DNA from: Echria macrotheca | Taxonomy: Eukaryota; Ascomycota; Sordariomycetes; Sordariales; Schizotheciaceae | Assembly: GCA_030411725.1 (NCBI GenBank) | Contig: MU839827.1 | Location: 1,736,001-1,800,000, forward strand | Length of the DNA stretch: 64,000 nt | Direction: 5' to 3' | Shown: piece after piece, positions 20,873-34,631 of the stretch | Position numbering within the stretch: the first letter of the stretch is position 1 | Layout of the letters: every line of letters starts with the position of its first letter | Position numbers and translations under genes: made by a program | The notes under the pieces: generated by a model | Told to the model about the DNA's origin: nothing | Databases searched by the model: none | The model's input: the letters and a program-made list of their open reading frames with translations, nothing else

Positions 20873-23800
20873 GCGGCGACAGTCAGCTGCCTTGCTACAA
20901 GATTGATTGCACGCATTAGGACCCCACCGATATCGACGAAAACTCGCGCGGGGAACGAGGGGGGAAGGATGCCCAACCTGGAACGACGATGCAAGCTTGC
21001 CTTGTGACGAAGACTCAGCGATATCCGAGGTCGTCGAGAACCAAACATCGACTTAGCGCGCTGGACGGCGACCGAGCGAGCGATTCGAATCAGGTACACC
21101 GCAACTGCCGGCATCAGACACATCGCTACCGTAGGATTACTCCCACAATTGCCAAGCTTATACGGCCTTGAGGACGCGCCGGAGGGGGTTGTTACACCGC
21201 CGCCAGACGCAATTCGCGCGCGGGGGGGGCTGGCAGCGGGTGGACATTGTTCCCGTACCGGACGACGGCTCGGGAAGTCAAACTGCCAAAACCACGTTTC
21301 AAGTCGTGCGGCTATGGGAAAAGCCGCCGAGATGCAGAGATGAAAGTCCGGGGGGCGGGTCATCTTTCTTGAGATGAGATCACGATGGCATCATTTCCGG
21401 AATCATCATTATGTGTTTGACAGCGGAAAGGGAAAGGGCAAGGGAACAAGACGCATTGTCTTTTTTCCCTGCATGGTTCTGTGGGCACCCCTTCATATTA
21501 GACCATCTTGTATATCACCACTTCATATTTTTTTCTACCATGTAACGGCCTACAAGGGGAGCTGCCGGAGAAGGGAGCGGGGGTTGGACTCCTCCTCACT
21601 CAGGGGGTGGGTGGTGCTGGTCTGCTGTGCGGACACACTCGGCGTTTTCGGAAATGCTTTCCAGATATCCAGACGAGATAACCCGAATGAGGTATGAATG
21701 AGTTGGTTTTTGAATGTGGCTCGCAGTCCGCCGTCCCGCCTGACAGAAAACCTCGTATTGCCCTCCTGTCCTTTTTTTTCGAGCATTGGCTAAAACCAAT
21801 GTGCGTTGTGTGGTCCGATTAGACCCCCGCTGTCGATGTGAACAGACTGGGGATGGATACCTCTGGTACGAGACTAGGGTTGGTACAGCAGGATGCATTG
21901 CATAGCCGTGGGCTACCGTATAAGCGCTCCCTACGTGTGTTTTTCTACGTAGCCTTCAAGAACCGAGGGCGTCTGAGAGCCTCTTGGTAGATCGGTGGCA
22001 TACCATCGGCGTCCAGTATATCTAGTGTTATAGATTGCCTCCCACACCCGGCTGTCAGAGGGCTTGTTGGGTACGAATTAGATAGCGGCTGGGGTCTGGG
22101 GAGCCTGGGATATGTATGGTGCCCGACAAGGGCACTGTCAGTAGCAGCCACTGGGTATACTAGGATGTACGTTGTGTGATATACCGCCCTTGACAGGTCC
22201 TCGACGACAACGGGATATGTTTGGTACCTATATGTACTGTCGTCAGCAACACCTGGCCGTGAGGTCAGAACTCTCTGATCGACAACGACAACTAAAAGAT
22301 ACTCCTGCGTTACCCCTGGATTGGACCGGCAATCACAGTGTTTTGGGGTCCGCTGACAGAGAACTGACAGAGCTAGGAACGACAGGCTCGGAAGAAGGTG
22401 AGCTACCTGGTCCAGGTGGCATTGCGGTGCTCCTCGATCCGCGGTACCGGCGTGCACAGTCCACCGGGCCCTAGCGATGTCTGCTCAGGAGCGGAGAACG
22501 GGTGGTAGCGGGTCTTGGTGATTAGAGTAGCTCTGGCTAGCTTTCCTGGGGAAATGCTTCCGCGCAACGAGTGGGTACGGATACCGATGGAACCTCGAGT
22601 ATGAAGAGGGGAAAAGGAAACTCTTTCTCATGTCTCCCGCTGTTGGTCTGGCTGCAATCCGAAGTGTAGGTACGGTGACGGACCCGGGGGGGTAGGGGCT
22701 TCAAAACGGAAAAGTAGGTTCATCAGCGCCCTGAGACTAGGTCTAGGTGCCCGAAGCCGAACAATAAGATGACAGCACAGCTGTATAGCGGGTCTTGCGT
22801 CATGTTTCAAGACCGGCACCGGCATACTTCGCGGCAACGAGATCATTCGAAGCCTAGCTTGGTCTTATGCTTGGCTGTTGATGGGAGCATGGTTCTGCCT
22901 TGCAAGAACCGGTAGTGGTTGAGGGGGACCAGGGAGCCGCAATAAGGTGTTACCAGCCATCTTCACAAGGCGGTTTTCCCTAGTACAAAGACGGCACCTC
23001 GCTCCGGTACGTTGGGGAATCGTAGCGAATCAGGGGACGTGTGTCAAACGGGGAAGGAGCCGGTGTAGTCGTTTTGTACGCCCTGTAACCGTGGGGTCTC
23101 GGTATCAGTGTCTCCATTCGGAAGGGTAAGAATTGGGCTGGGCAAACAGGTTGTATCGTAGCCGTTGTAGAGTACACCCGCACTCCTTTGTGAGTAGCGG
23201 CCGAGATAGGCAAAGGAGTGTGTTGTGAGAGCGACCGGCTTCGATCCGTTCCGAAGGCTACCGGCCACCTGAAGGAGCTGTCACCGCCTAAACGAGGTTG
23301 TCATATGGATGTCAACGGCGGCCTCCATGTGTTGGTCCAGATCCGGACGAACCTGGAGCAAAGAAGAAGAAGCCTTCGTCAGGCATTAGCTGCAAGGTGC
23401 CGAGCTTGGTAGGTATGTAGGCTCCCGTGGCTTCCCGGTACTGTGGAGGCGGCGGTCCCCGTGGCCGCGGCAATTGTCACACATGGGGCAGGTCTGGGGC
23501 CGGGTAGGGTTTCATTTCCGCTCGGGAGCGGTCAAGAGAAGTTGGGTCTCTATACAGCCAGCATTATGGGGCTCAAGACGCATCTCGTCCGTGTGTTGCG
23601 TGCATCTCGCGTCCGGCTTGGTCTCCTTCGATGGCTAGTCAGCAGCGTGAACCTCGGGCAGGCAGGTTGCTGCTCACCCCGAGTCGGCTCCGGCTTGCCG
23701 GGCGCTTGTTGGGTGGATGAATTGGCTAAACGCAGCTGACGGCTGCGACGTTGGCAGCGGTGATTAGATGTTGCTGATTGATTTAAGGCAGAAGAAGAAA

Positions 23801-26563
23801 AAGACAAGTAGCCGCGCCAGCATCTGCCTCGTGGCCTTGATCGCATCACTCTCGGAGCCGAGAGGGTCCTTGCGGCACCTGATTAAGGTTGCATCTGATG
23901 GCTGAACATCTCGAAGCTCCCCAGGACGCCGCTGGTTGTCCCAGAAAACCAGTCTTCTGGTGCCGCAGATGCCAAGATGTCGGGGAGGCCTGTCAGGTGC
24001 AAATGAAGTCAACAATTACCGAGCTGGTTGCCGTGTCGGAGCCCACGAACTGGATGGTTTCGAGGTGCACGGTCTGGAGCAGATAAGGCAGAGGTGATGA
24101 GACGCGTGAACTGCAAAAATAGGCAAGACGAGATGTCCGAAAACCGCCATCGAGGGTCTCATGAGGAAGGGACGGCGGCACTGTGAGACCAAACAACGAA
24201 GTTGGGGAAGGAGCGGGGGGAGAAGCCTGTCAGGGCCTGCTTGCTTGTCTGTGGGGTGCGCCACGCCGCACTGATCGGATCGCATTCGCGGGGAGCGGGT
24301 CGCCGTTGCTGACGATCTTTCAGGGGGCCACTCCATCCTGACAGACATCCCTGAGCAGTGATCGGGCGTTCTCCAATCTCCATTCACTGCAGCAGCACCT
24401 GCGGCGGCGACCTGAACAACGGCCTTACCAGAATGCGGGGATTGCGCCGAACCGGCCTCTGATTCGCGCGGCAACGGACCGTGTCGAGTCCTTTGATCGG
24501 GAACGCTTCCGAAATCCCAGCAAACAACTTCTTCCACCTTGCCCCCCCTCTCCATGCCGATCGAGGCATTTGGAAGTCATCACGGCAGTTCCTTTGCTAA
24601 CTGTCTGCTGTCGGTGTCGGCTACGGGCTGGCTCGTTGCGGAAGGTATCTCTTCGCCGGCCACTTGACTGAGAGGGGGAATGTTTACGAGGAAAACCGCC
24701 ATAACAATGGCAGCTATAGACTCGAGCAAGTGGAGACCGAGGCTTCAAGACGCGGCTGAAACCATGCTGGCTGCATGGTAACATAGTGATCGCGATATGC
24801 ACTCTGTGGTCAAGATACTACCCCTTGCTTCGTATGCAGGTCGAGGACAAGGTCGACGCTACGGCACGTGCCCTCGGGCTCCGATACCAAACGTCGAATT
24901 TTGGAAGATTTTCACTGAGCGTCGACATTGAGCCGGATATGTCGCCCCAGTCGAACTCGACATCCTGCTGCTGGTCGTGAACTAACTCGGGTTTGGCCGA
25001 CGGTGCTCTGGCTCCCACGCACACGCCAACACACCAACACTCCCGTTCTCGAAATACTCGAAACCGTCTTTTTATGCACTTTTCTTTCATGCAGCGACGA
25101 TCGTGAGCTCGCGTGGGCATGTCAGCCGCCGTCCACGGACCCGGGAGCGCCAGAGATCTAGACACATACGAAACGGCTTCGGTCCGGAGCTGGACTGTAG
25201 GTAGCCATGTGTTCCCAGGTTTTCGATTCTGGCATCTACCTTAGCTGCGACACTCGTCATTAAACTACGAGTGGGTTGCGGCTGCCTTTACTATCGGCGC
25301 ATGCATGTCTCTTGGGCGGCTCGCTTCCTGGGGATCCCACATCTGCGGGGGTTGTTGCCGGTGACGGCGCGGAGCTCTTTCTTCCCATCCTTCCCCCATC
25401 CCACTCCCCGCTGCTGCAGCTCTTCCCCACCGAAGCCAGAGGCCGACGGGATTGGACGTCCTCGCTGTCCGTCCTGCGCTGCTTCCCCTACCCGCTTCCA
25501 CTCTAGTCTCCTCGCAGAAAGCCCGCGTCCTAACCACCTACGCCTCTTTGGATACCTAAGTCTAAACTGGCTCGTTTGGTCCTCACTCGTGCCGGCAGAG
25601 CGAAAAAAAACTGCCTCCCCGCTTATTCCATCGCTCAGCATGACTGTCCACACCGTCAGATGAAATCCGTCTCAACTCACTCCCCCCCCTGCCGCTGCAA
25701 CTTTAAGGCCAGCCCAGACGCCACCCACTCCTGGCACCCCCAGAACAGACTTACATGCGGAGCCAGACGGGCCATACATACATACGACTTCAGAGTTGCC
25801 CTGTCTACATCCCGGAATCTTTGGTGCCGTCGACGTTGGATGACATCTCATGACCAGACCCTTGGCTGGACTTCAGCGTGTGGGAGTCTTTCACCTTTGC
25901 AACTGAAGACGCACTCAGCACCCATCGCCGACCTAAAACCCTCTGGTCTCTTTTCGTTCTCATCCATCTGCCTCTGGACACGGCCCGAGCCCAAATCGTC
26001 CACGACAAGCTAATACGCTCATCGAGCTTTTGGACAACGATTTCCCAGACGGACGAACCCGAGGGATATCGCTTGGGTGATCCACAGAACGAAGCAGCGT
26101 TGGATGTTTTCCTGAGGGGTATATATCAAAGGCTGCTTATCCCCTCAACTTTGACGAATCGACTCTGTGCGCCTATTCGGACTTCGACTCGACCACTTGA
26201 TGTCTCGGGAAGCAACATCGCCAGTTTCAAGCCAGCTCTCCCAGGTGCCTACGATCGGGTCCCGAGTTCCTTAGACAGCTCGATACCGCTCAAATAGAGG
26301 ATCTCGGGGTTGATGTTGAGCTCAACATCTCAGCCGCCGTCTTGATTCTCGGATCGACCTCGTCAACCAAGTCGTATAGCGAGCCGTCGAATGGAGTGAG
26401 GGGCTGACTCGTCTGACTGTATCACTCCTCAAGCTGGCGTCAGGGGCAATCCGCAGGGAAGCGATGTATGGTAGCAACCGTTGGTGGTTAGGCTTCGTGG
26501 CTACCTCAGGAGACAGTGTTCACCAATCCGCCCACCCTGGAGCGTTCTGCAAACCCGCCGGGC
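20873..26563. other. 5.7 kb stretch without recognisable genes
   Basis: This is the longest gene-poor stretch in the window. Six-frame reading gives only short or compositionally random frames. There are no tRNAs, no transposon protein motifs, and no obvious AT-rich RIP-like decay by eye. The last ~1.3 kb (from about 25270) is pyrimidine-rich and could be the leader of the Zn2Cys6 gene. A noncoding RNA cannot be excluded. Confidence 0.5.
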
Positions 26564-29554
26564 ATGGCCGTCCGGCCTTATGAGCCCGGCTCCGTTGCGC
26601 CCATGCCGGGCCTCCACCCGGTAGCAATGTCTCGCCCCCAGGTCAGCATCGAGCGCCTGCCTACTCGTCGGTTGAGCAACGAGCCTCGCGAGTCGATGAA
26701 CTGCAAATCGTGTCGGAAACGAAAGGTACGTGTTCTCCAGAGACTTGTCCTGTTCCTTACGCCGTAGTTCGCTGGCTGACACCGGATTAGATCAAGTGTA
26801 ATCGGCTCCGCCCGGCATGCGAGGCTTGTCAAGTGTTTCAGTGCCCCTGTATTTATGGTAGGTGCCCCGGAACCCCTATTTCTTCGCCGTGGTCAAGAAA
26901 AAAGGCCGCCAGGCTCCTGCACAATAAAATCCGCTCTTTCTCTGACAGCCTCTAGATGCCGTTCCCAAGAAGAGGGGACCGAAAACAGATGTTCTCGAGG
27001 CGTTGTTAAAGCGGGTCGATGGACTGGAAGCCCGTTTGAAGGAAAAGAAATCCGAGCCGGAAACGCCAACTTCTGAATCAGGCCTCGTGAACTCGGGCAG
27101 CGAGTCTCTGTCCGCTGTACCTGGCCCTCATTCCGGCAGCGAAGACAAGCCGGGCTTCTCAGCGGCGGAGAGTGCCCGAGTCGAGAGTCCCGGCGAACCT
27201 GTGCCTTTCACTCCGACTGAGACAAGGTAAGTTATTGCAAGCTGGGTCGCCGGAGGAGTTTCATGTGAGACCGCTAATGCCTTTAGTGGCGAGCCTCCTT
27301 CGAATCTTCAGCGGGATGCCCTCCTTGATACCTATTTCGCGAGGTTTCATGGGAAACCTTTCCATATCGTTGACGAGTCGACGCTCCGACAGCGTCTTCA
27401 GCTTGCACAAGTACCGGACTACCTCCTGCATGCCATTTTTGCCGTGGCTGCCAAGTAAGTTGTTGGTACCGACGTACGTTTCCACCGCATGGTGGCTAAT
27501 ATTTTAGGTATACGCCGCACACCAATGGCTATCAATCCGCGGTAAAGCTAAGTGAGGACTACGCGGTCCGATCAAGATCAGAGATCGATACGGACGAGCC
27601 TTCTATAGACGCCCTGCAAGCCTTGATGCTGCTAGTGACAGCATTTACGGCTGCAGGCAAAGGGAAAAAGGCATATATGCTTCTAAGTAAGGTCACGTTC
27701 TAACAAGCATTTGCAATACTAATCCCATCTCTAGCTAACGCCGTCGGGATGGCAATGGCCCTCGAGCTCCATCGCGAACTTGATACAAATTCGCGGGTGA
27801 CACCTATCGAGCGAGAAGTACGTCGAAGACTCTTCTGGAGCTGCTACCTGCTCGACAAATTCATGGCTTGTGGCTCGAAACGTCCTTCCTTGGTCGCCGA
27901 CAACACGATTCTTCTCAGGCTACCGTGCTGGGCGCCTACTCCGGTATCGTTACCTGTTGAAGGCGACTTTTTCCAAAGCGGCTCCAATCTGCAATACCTC
28001 CAGAGCACAGGGAAAAAGTCACAGGGGAGCAGTAGCATGCTCATCGACATATGTCGCATTCTTGGGACGACCAATCGATATCTGGCGGCTGGTGGCGTCA
28101 AGGGTGATTCCCACTTTCCCTGGCACTCGTTGTCCAACCTCTCCAAGATTCGTCAGGACTTGGACATATGGGCGTCAGGGACCGCAGACATGTTCTCGAG
28201 TCTAGACGCGCTGTTTGGCCAGGCTGACTCTACAGTACTGGTCCTGAGCAAGCTTATCTACCACCTGGTACACTGTCTAGTATATCGGCCGTTTCTCCCG
28301 ATAGACCTGGCAGAGCTTGCCGGCACAGGTCAGCACCAGTCGTGGCAAATCGAAGCCACAAATATGTGTTTTCTCCACGCCAACGCGATTGCTGAGCTTG
28401 TCGAGCTCGGGAAACAGGCATCCTCGATCGAGTGGCCTGCCTTTGTGGGATACTGTATCTGCACAGCAGGCACAGTTCATATCCACGGTGCCCACTACGC
28501 AAGAAACGGGAGCGCTGGCGAGGTGAATGTGTTCAGCTCATCGGCAGAATTTCTGGCAAGGGAGATGCAGCAACTCAGCGAGCTTCGATATGCGTGGGCT
28601 AGTGTGCAACATCAGCGAGAGACACTCCAGGCAATTTTCCAAGCGCATTCGGAGCTTGTAAATAACCTGGTGGGCAACTCAATGCGCTATTCGCCAGCAT
28701 TCCATCTCGAGGACTTCTTCGACCGGTATTCGAATCTTGACGGTTCAGGAGGGCATACCTTCACGTTTGATGCGGCAAACCTCAGTCTGTCCGACGTCAT
28801 CGTCGACTTCACAGCAGACTCTTACACGGGTCGCGATCTCTACGCACCTCGTCCAGGCGGAATCGATACTAGCATCGGTCGCCCCAACCTCAAGCGGAAA
28901 AACACAGCGCCTTCGGGCCGAAGCCGACCATCATTGAGTGGCGGTCTGCATCTCCAGTCAACACCGGGCCCGCCAACACCATCTCGCCCTCAATATCCGC
29001 GGTTGTCCACGCCGTCAGGGGCAGCGAATTTTACGCCCGGGATACTCCATTCTCCTCTGTCAGCCTCATCACATCATGACCACAATGTGGCCATGACAGA
29101 TATTCGTGGATCTATCAACGAGGCACCAGCGCGGCGTGATTCAGCAACATCGACACCAGGTACAATCCACGCACAGGGGCATTCTGGGAACCCCAGCCAA
29201 AGATTTCCAGGATCGAACAGTGCCGGTTTTAGCCCGTCGTTCAGCTTCTCACAGCTTCGGTCCGCCACACCTGGGCCGAGTGCGAGCCAAACATACGATC
29301 CGATGTTTGGGGAGCTCCCAACAAACGCATTTTCCAGCCCGGCGCCGTGGGTTGTTGAGGAGGGCGGCAGGACAAAATCCGGGAGACCGACAAGTCCGGG
29401 CGATGGAAGCCACCACGGAAGCGCCGTCTCGGGCTCAGCAGAGGAAAAGGATCCATTCCTCAGCCTGCTTGAGCAATTGGCCGAGAATGAATCGGCCATG
29501 GGGGTTGGGACTGAATTGGACTTCTTCCTCAGCGGGGCGCCCGAAGGAAGCTAA
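26564..29554 (+). CDS. Zn(II)2Cys6 fungal transcription factor with Fungal_trans domain
   Basis: Six exons (26564-26725, 26791-26857, 26956-27226, 27287-27454, 27508-27686, 27735-29554) give 888 residues. The zinc cluster is CX2CX6CX6CX2CX6C (Cys47, 50, 57, 64, 67, 74), split by intron 1 after CKSCRKRK. A linker KKRGPKTDVLEALLKRVDGL, probably a dimerising coiled coil, follows. The middle-homology domain (~205-600) shows DTYFARFHGKPFHIVDEST, AYMLLTNAVGMAMALELHRE and RRRLFWSCYLLDKF. The C-terminal ~290 residues are Ser/Pro/Gly-rich and end in an acidic, hydrophobic segment that could activate transcription. It binds DNA in the nucleus; its target pathway is not evident. The start is uncertain: the frame stays open upstream to 26516 without an ATG, so a further 5' exon is possible. 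Confidence 0.88.
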
Positions 29555-31059
29555 TGTTTATTTCTTTGCGAACTTGTACGTATCATGAGAATGGGTTGTA
29601 TGATTACGCGGGATGGACTCTGGGGTGTCCATAATGGCGGCATTGCTATGCATATATGAGGCCGCGCAAACGTGGTGTACATACAAAGCAAGTGCCTACG
29701 GTCGGTGTCTTCAGCGGGATCTAATGATGGGTCTAATAACGGGGCGGCGCGATTGTTGAAAAAATAAGACTACACGTACGAGATACACTTGTACCATATT
29801 TGCCATGAGAAGACGTTGGATGTCTTGGCACTGAGGCTCTCGGTCGATGTTTCGAGGTAAAACATTGACTCTCATGACAGCAGAGAGATCTACCAGGATC
29901 GGGTTGTCGGGAGCAAGCTTGGGTGTCACATGCAAGCTTATCCCCCGCCGCCGTCACCCCACCTGCTTGAGAGATAGCTGCACGACATTTTCTTTGCAAC
30001 GACGACGGAGTGAATGTCTCGAGCAGCATGCCGGCAGTTCTGAAAGTCAATGACCACCAGCCGAACGAGGGCCATCGAGGAGAAACAATGCGCCCCTTCC
30101 CTGTGCAGCACGCCAGCCGCTGCAGCGGTCCATCGAGCAGAGAAAAACGAGGCAAAATGCTCGAGTGGAAACCCCCGCTTGCTGCTGTGAGCCAAGCTGG
30201 CTTTCCCCCACCAAAGATTTCCATGGTCCCGCACACACACATTCAGGTAGGGGAGGGGCATTTTGGACCTGCAACCACCTCCTCTCCCGTGAGTGGCTTG
30301 CCACGCTACATTTGATTACTGGCATGAGCCAAGCTTCTAGCCAAGGAAGACGCCATGATTGGGCCGGGATGGCCAAATGGACGATGTCATGGGCTCCTCC
30401 TCCTCGTCGTCCTCGTTGATGAGATATAGCCATGGCTGTGGGAGAGCTGACGCCTCCACTGGGCCGGCACTCTGCGTCGACCCGGCACACTGGGACAGTC
30501 TCGGTTGCACATTGCCTTGGTTGGCAGACGCGGTCTTGAAAAATTTGACATACTCTCGATGCTCTCTGTTGAAAGTTCCAACGGAGACGGCTCGGGCGGG
30601 CAACGGCCAACATCCCTAGTCCGGCCGAGAAGCGAATCTTGTTCGGTCTGCGGTTGCATTTTGCGGGTTGCTGACGCATGGCCTAGCGCCCGCTTTCCCT
30701 TTACACCGACTTTCTCCCTCTCTGGTCTTTTGCAGTAAGGGCCAACACTTTTCTCCCTCGTCATCTGAGGGACTTGTTCCCCAATGCCTCGTCCTACAGC
30801 CCCAATTGCATCAACAAGGCACTGGACGCCCAAAACCACTCTCGCCATACCCCTTCGGCTCGTCATCGCCCCAAAACTAGTCACTCGGACGAGGTGACAT
30901 GTGCAACAAGAGCACACGCGCAGCTCAGGGCCACAGCAGCACAGCTACCCAGTCTCGACTGACAGTCTGTCTCGACAGCGATGGCGAGTCTGGGAATCAA
31001 GCGGCATCCACACCCTCACACCCTGTTGATTCGGTAGGATAGGCGCCTTCGACTGATTA
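29555..31059. other. Intergenic, no gene seen
   Basis: 1.5 kb between the Zn2Cys6 gene and the rhodopsin-MFS gene. Overlapping open frames on both strands at 29.7-30.9 kb look random. No RNA gene was found. A short CTC/CGT tandem sits near 30394-30418. Confidence 0.5.
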
Positions 31060-34000
31060 ATGCCCGAGATGTCGGCCTTGGAGACAACGGCCACCGGGTT
31101 CCCGGACCGGGGGCCTGCCGTCTTCGCAGTCACGACGGCCACGTTGGTACTGGCCAGCATCTTCGTAGCCGCAAGGCTGGTTTCACGTATTGGCATCGTC
31201 CGGAGTGTCTCGTGGGACGACTACATCATCGTCCTAGCCTGGCTCATCTCGTTCTTCCTCTGTCTGACCATCGACTTCGGCACCAAACGGGGTCTTGGCC
31301 GCCATGACGAAAACATCTCGCCTGACGACATGCCGGGGCTCAGGATGTGCGAATATGTCTTCTCTATTCTCTATGTGAGCCATTCCGCCAACGTCGTACC
31401 AGCTCAAGTCTAACAGGAGTCTAGAATCCAGCCCTGATGTCGTTCAAGACGTCAATCTTGATTTTCTACCTGCGGCTGGCAAAGAACACGCAAAAGATCC
31501 TTCGGCTAGCTTCATGGATCGTCCTCTCGATTGTTCTCACAGCCGGTACCATTTTGACGTTTATGAACATCTTCCAGTGCCAGCCGACCAGCTCGGCTTG
31601 GGATATGGGAGTCAGGGCCGAAAAATGCGTTCCCCTCTTGACCGAGTTCATCTGCTCTGCGCCGGTAAACATCACCACCGACCTAGCCATCATGGCGCTC
31701 CCTATTCCGGTCATCACGAGTATGCGATTGCCACCACGACAAAAGACAATCCTCGTCATCACGTTCGCCCTCGGGTTTTTCGTCACCGTGGTGGATGTGG
31801 TTCGGATCTACTACCTTCAGCAGGCCATCACCTTTGCCCCTACCGGGTCATCATCGGATACGTCGGCGATGTTTGGGCAGAGCGCGGGCTTTAGCTGGAA
31901 TGCTTCCTTGTCCCTGATGTGGTCGGCCGTTGAGGTCAATGTCGGCATCACCTGCGCCTGTATCCCGACGTTGAAGCCTCTAATCATCAGGATTCTTCCG
32001 GCCATCATTGTCGATCCTGACCGTACCCGCACCAGCCAGACAAGGGGCAGTCAACCGGAGAGCGATAGCACGAAGCCGACCAGTACCGATAACAGTCAGC
32101 CCGGCGGCACGGACGAGCCCCGTCAGGATGTTGTTGCATCGCCAATACCCACGCCAGCGCCGGCCGAAGTGCGGAGATCGTCAGACGAGATGTCGATTCG
32201 TGAGTTTCTCTCGGGCATGACGCCCGAGTTGAGATCGGCCATTCGCGGATCGAGGCAGAACACGTCTTCGTTTGCAAACGCGAGGGTCGCATCAACGGCC
32301 TCTACCGTTCCAGATCGCTCCGTGTATTTTGGCTTCGTCAACGTGAACAAACCCAAGAGTATGTTGAGAGCCTCGGCAGCCGAGTCATTTAGGTATTGCA
32401 CGGTTGTCAGTGTGCTCTTTTTTCTCTGGGGTGTTTCTTATGGCCTCTTGAATACACTCAATACCGTGGTCGCCGAAGTCGCCCATATGACGGAAGCCCA
32501 GCAACTGGGCTTGACAAGCGTCTACTTTGGGGGCGGATACTTCTTCGGTCCGCTGGTGGTGGCCGAGTGGATTTTGAGGCACGACGAACATCATCGGTCC
32601 AAAAAGAGGGAGCATAACGATCCGGAATCGGTTGGGGGATTCAAGGCGACGTTTATCGTTGGTCTTTTGATATACGGCATCGGGACCATCATGTTCTGGC
32701 CGGGCGCCGTCCTCAACTCGTACGGTGGCTTTATGGCGTCAAGCTTTGTCGTCGGATTCGGCCTGGCCGTTCTTGAGACCTCTGCCAATCCCTTCCTTGC
32801 GCTGTGTGGTCCACCCGAGTACGCAGATGCGCGGCTGCTTTTTGCTCAGGCAGTCCAGGGGGTGGGCAGCGTGCTGAGCGGCCTCCTTGCAAATAATGTC
32901 TTCTTCTACCGGATCGAGACGAGAACAGTGGACTCGACGACGCTCCTTGATGTGCAGTGGACATATCTGGCCATCACGCTGCTGTGTGTGTTCCTAGCGC
33001 TATATTTCTTCTATATGCCGCTACCCGAAGTCACCGATCGTGAGCTCGAACGACTGGCGAGCAAGCTCCCGGTAGATCCCAAGAAGCGTGTGCTGGGAGG
33101 ATCGCTGAGAACGTGGTGTATCATCCTTGCTGTCATCACACAGTGGACGTACATAGCGGCCCAGGAGAACATGAGCATCTACTTCCAGCAGCTCATCACG
33201 GTATTCGCCACAACACCATCCAGCGGGCGTAGCTACCGGCCAGAGGGATTCGCCACGTCGGCGCTGAACTACCTGCTTATAGCCCATACCGCCTTTGCCG
33301 TCTCGCGCTTCGTCGCCGGCGTGCTGGCCTATCTGTCGGTCCGCTACCCGAAGAACCGCTTCATCCCGACGCCACGCACGATGCTGACAGCCTCTACCGG
33401 GTTTTCAGCCCTATTTGTACTGATCACGGTCGTGATGAAACCCACCGACAACCCGAACCTGATAGCGATCCCCATCATCCTATTCTTCCTCGCCGAGGGC
33501 CCCGTGTGGCCGCTGACCTTCTCCCTCGGCCTCCGCGGCCAGGGCAAGCGCACTAAGCGCGCGGCCGCCTGGCTGACCATGGGCGGTTCTGGTCCCGCGT
33601 TCTGGCCGTTTGTGTCGTACGCCATCATGCGCGCCGGTGGCAGCATCCAGACGTCGTTTATCATTGTCGTTGTGCTCAACGTCGCCTCGATGGGTTATCC
33701 GCTCTTCTTGACGTTTGTTAGGGACGCGAGGGCGATGGTCGATCCGGCGGCGGAGGGGCCGCCGAAATGGAGCGAGAGGAGGGGCAGCGAGGGAACTGGG
33801 GAGGTGACCATGGAGCAGATCCTTGCTGCGAGGCGGAGGCAGGCTGCTAAGAGGGAGGCGAGGGATGCAAAGGGGGGGACGTGGAAGCGGATGTTTCCGA
33901 AGGGTCTGACGGAGACGGAGGAGGCGGGAGAAAGGTCGGGAGAAAATGGAGGAGAAAAGGGGGAAGCAAATGAAGTCGGAAGAAGGGATTTTGAGCCAGC

Positions 34001-34097
34001 TACCCAGGCGGAACCAGCACGAAAGGAAGAGGACCAAGAAGCTGGGATACCACCGTGGGAACGACAGGCCCTGGATACGAGGATACTACAGGACTGA
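31060..34097 (+). CDS. Fusion of a PTH11/SAT4-type rhodopsin-like 7-TM domain with a FucP-type MFS sugar permease
   Basis: Two exons (31060-31374, 31425-34097) give 995 residues, and exon 2 alone spans both domains without a stop. Residues ~15-290 form the fungal rhodopsin-like module: seven hydrophobic helices with hallmarks WDDYIIVLAW, LYNPALMSFKTSILIFYLRL (split by the intron) and CIPTLKPLIIRI. A disordered Ser/Thr/Pro linker (~300-410) follows. Residues ~420-868 are a 12-helix MFS transporter of the fucose/glucose-galactose permease type: VSVLFFLWGVSYGLLNTLN, VLETSANPFLALCGPPEYAD and AEGPVWPLTFSLG. A charged ~125-residue cytosolic tail ends the protein. Nineteen membrane spans are predicted by eye. 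Sugar transport is family knowledge; coupling to a sensing domain is inference. A missed intron or assembly join is unlikely because the frame is continuous. Confidence 0.85.
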
Positions 34098-34631
34098 GTG
34101 ATCATTGGGCCGAGAAGGAAAGGTGACATGACGCTTATGATATATGACGAGCCGAGAAACGACACGACACGACACGATCTGTGATGACGATGTTTGGAGA
34201 ATTGCAATGGCGGGCGTGCATGCGATAGAGTAGATACCCCTTCCATCTCGGAACACTACAAACTTAAAGATGTTAGTCATTCTCCATTCATGACAACCCT
34301 ACGCTGCTGGGTGAGTTACCCGCCGTGAAAGTAATTCAAGTCCTTATAACATTCTTTATTTCCTGGCGTTTTCTAGCATGCATTCGCATCCTAGTCTCTT
34401 GACTGGTTTTGTTCCACTCTGTTCAAGACTAGGCGGGCATCGCGCTCCCGTTCAGAGCTAAAACAGGACATAGGTACAGACAGACCGCCGTCCACTATTT
34501 TCGCACTGTATTGTACTTTATTCCGGCCCCAAGTGCAACCACAACCAGAGTTCTTGTGGGAATCTCTCTGCTGGGCAGCAAAAACAAACCGAAAAAAAAA
34601 GGAACACCCACAAGATGTGGATACCCCATCA
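34098..34631. other. Intergenic, no gene seen
   Basis: 3' flank of the rhodopsin-MFS gene up to the tRNA-Val gene. No ORF or repeat is supported. Confidence 0.5.

Noticed and set aside
20758..21363. 201-codon minus-strand ORF at the 3' end of the QUTR-like gene
   Set aside because: It overlaps the QUTR-like coding end in antisense and shows no family motif.
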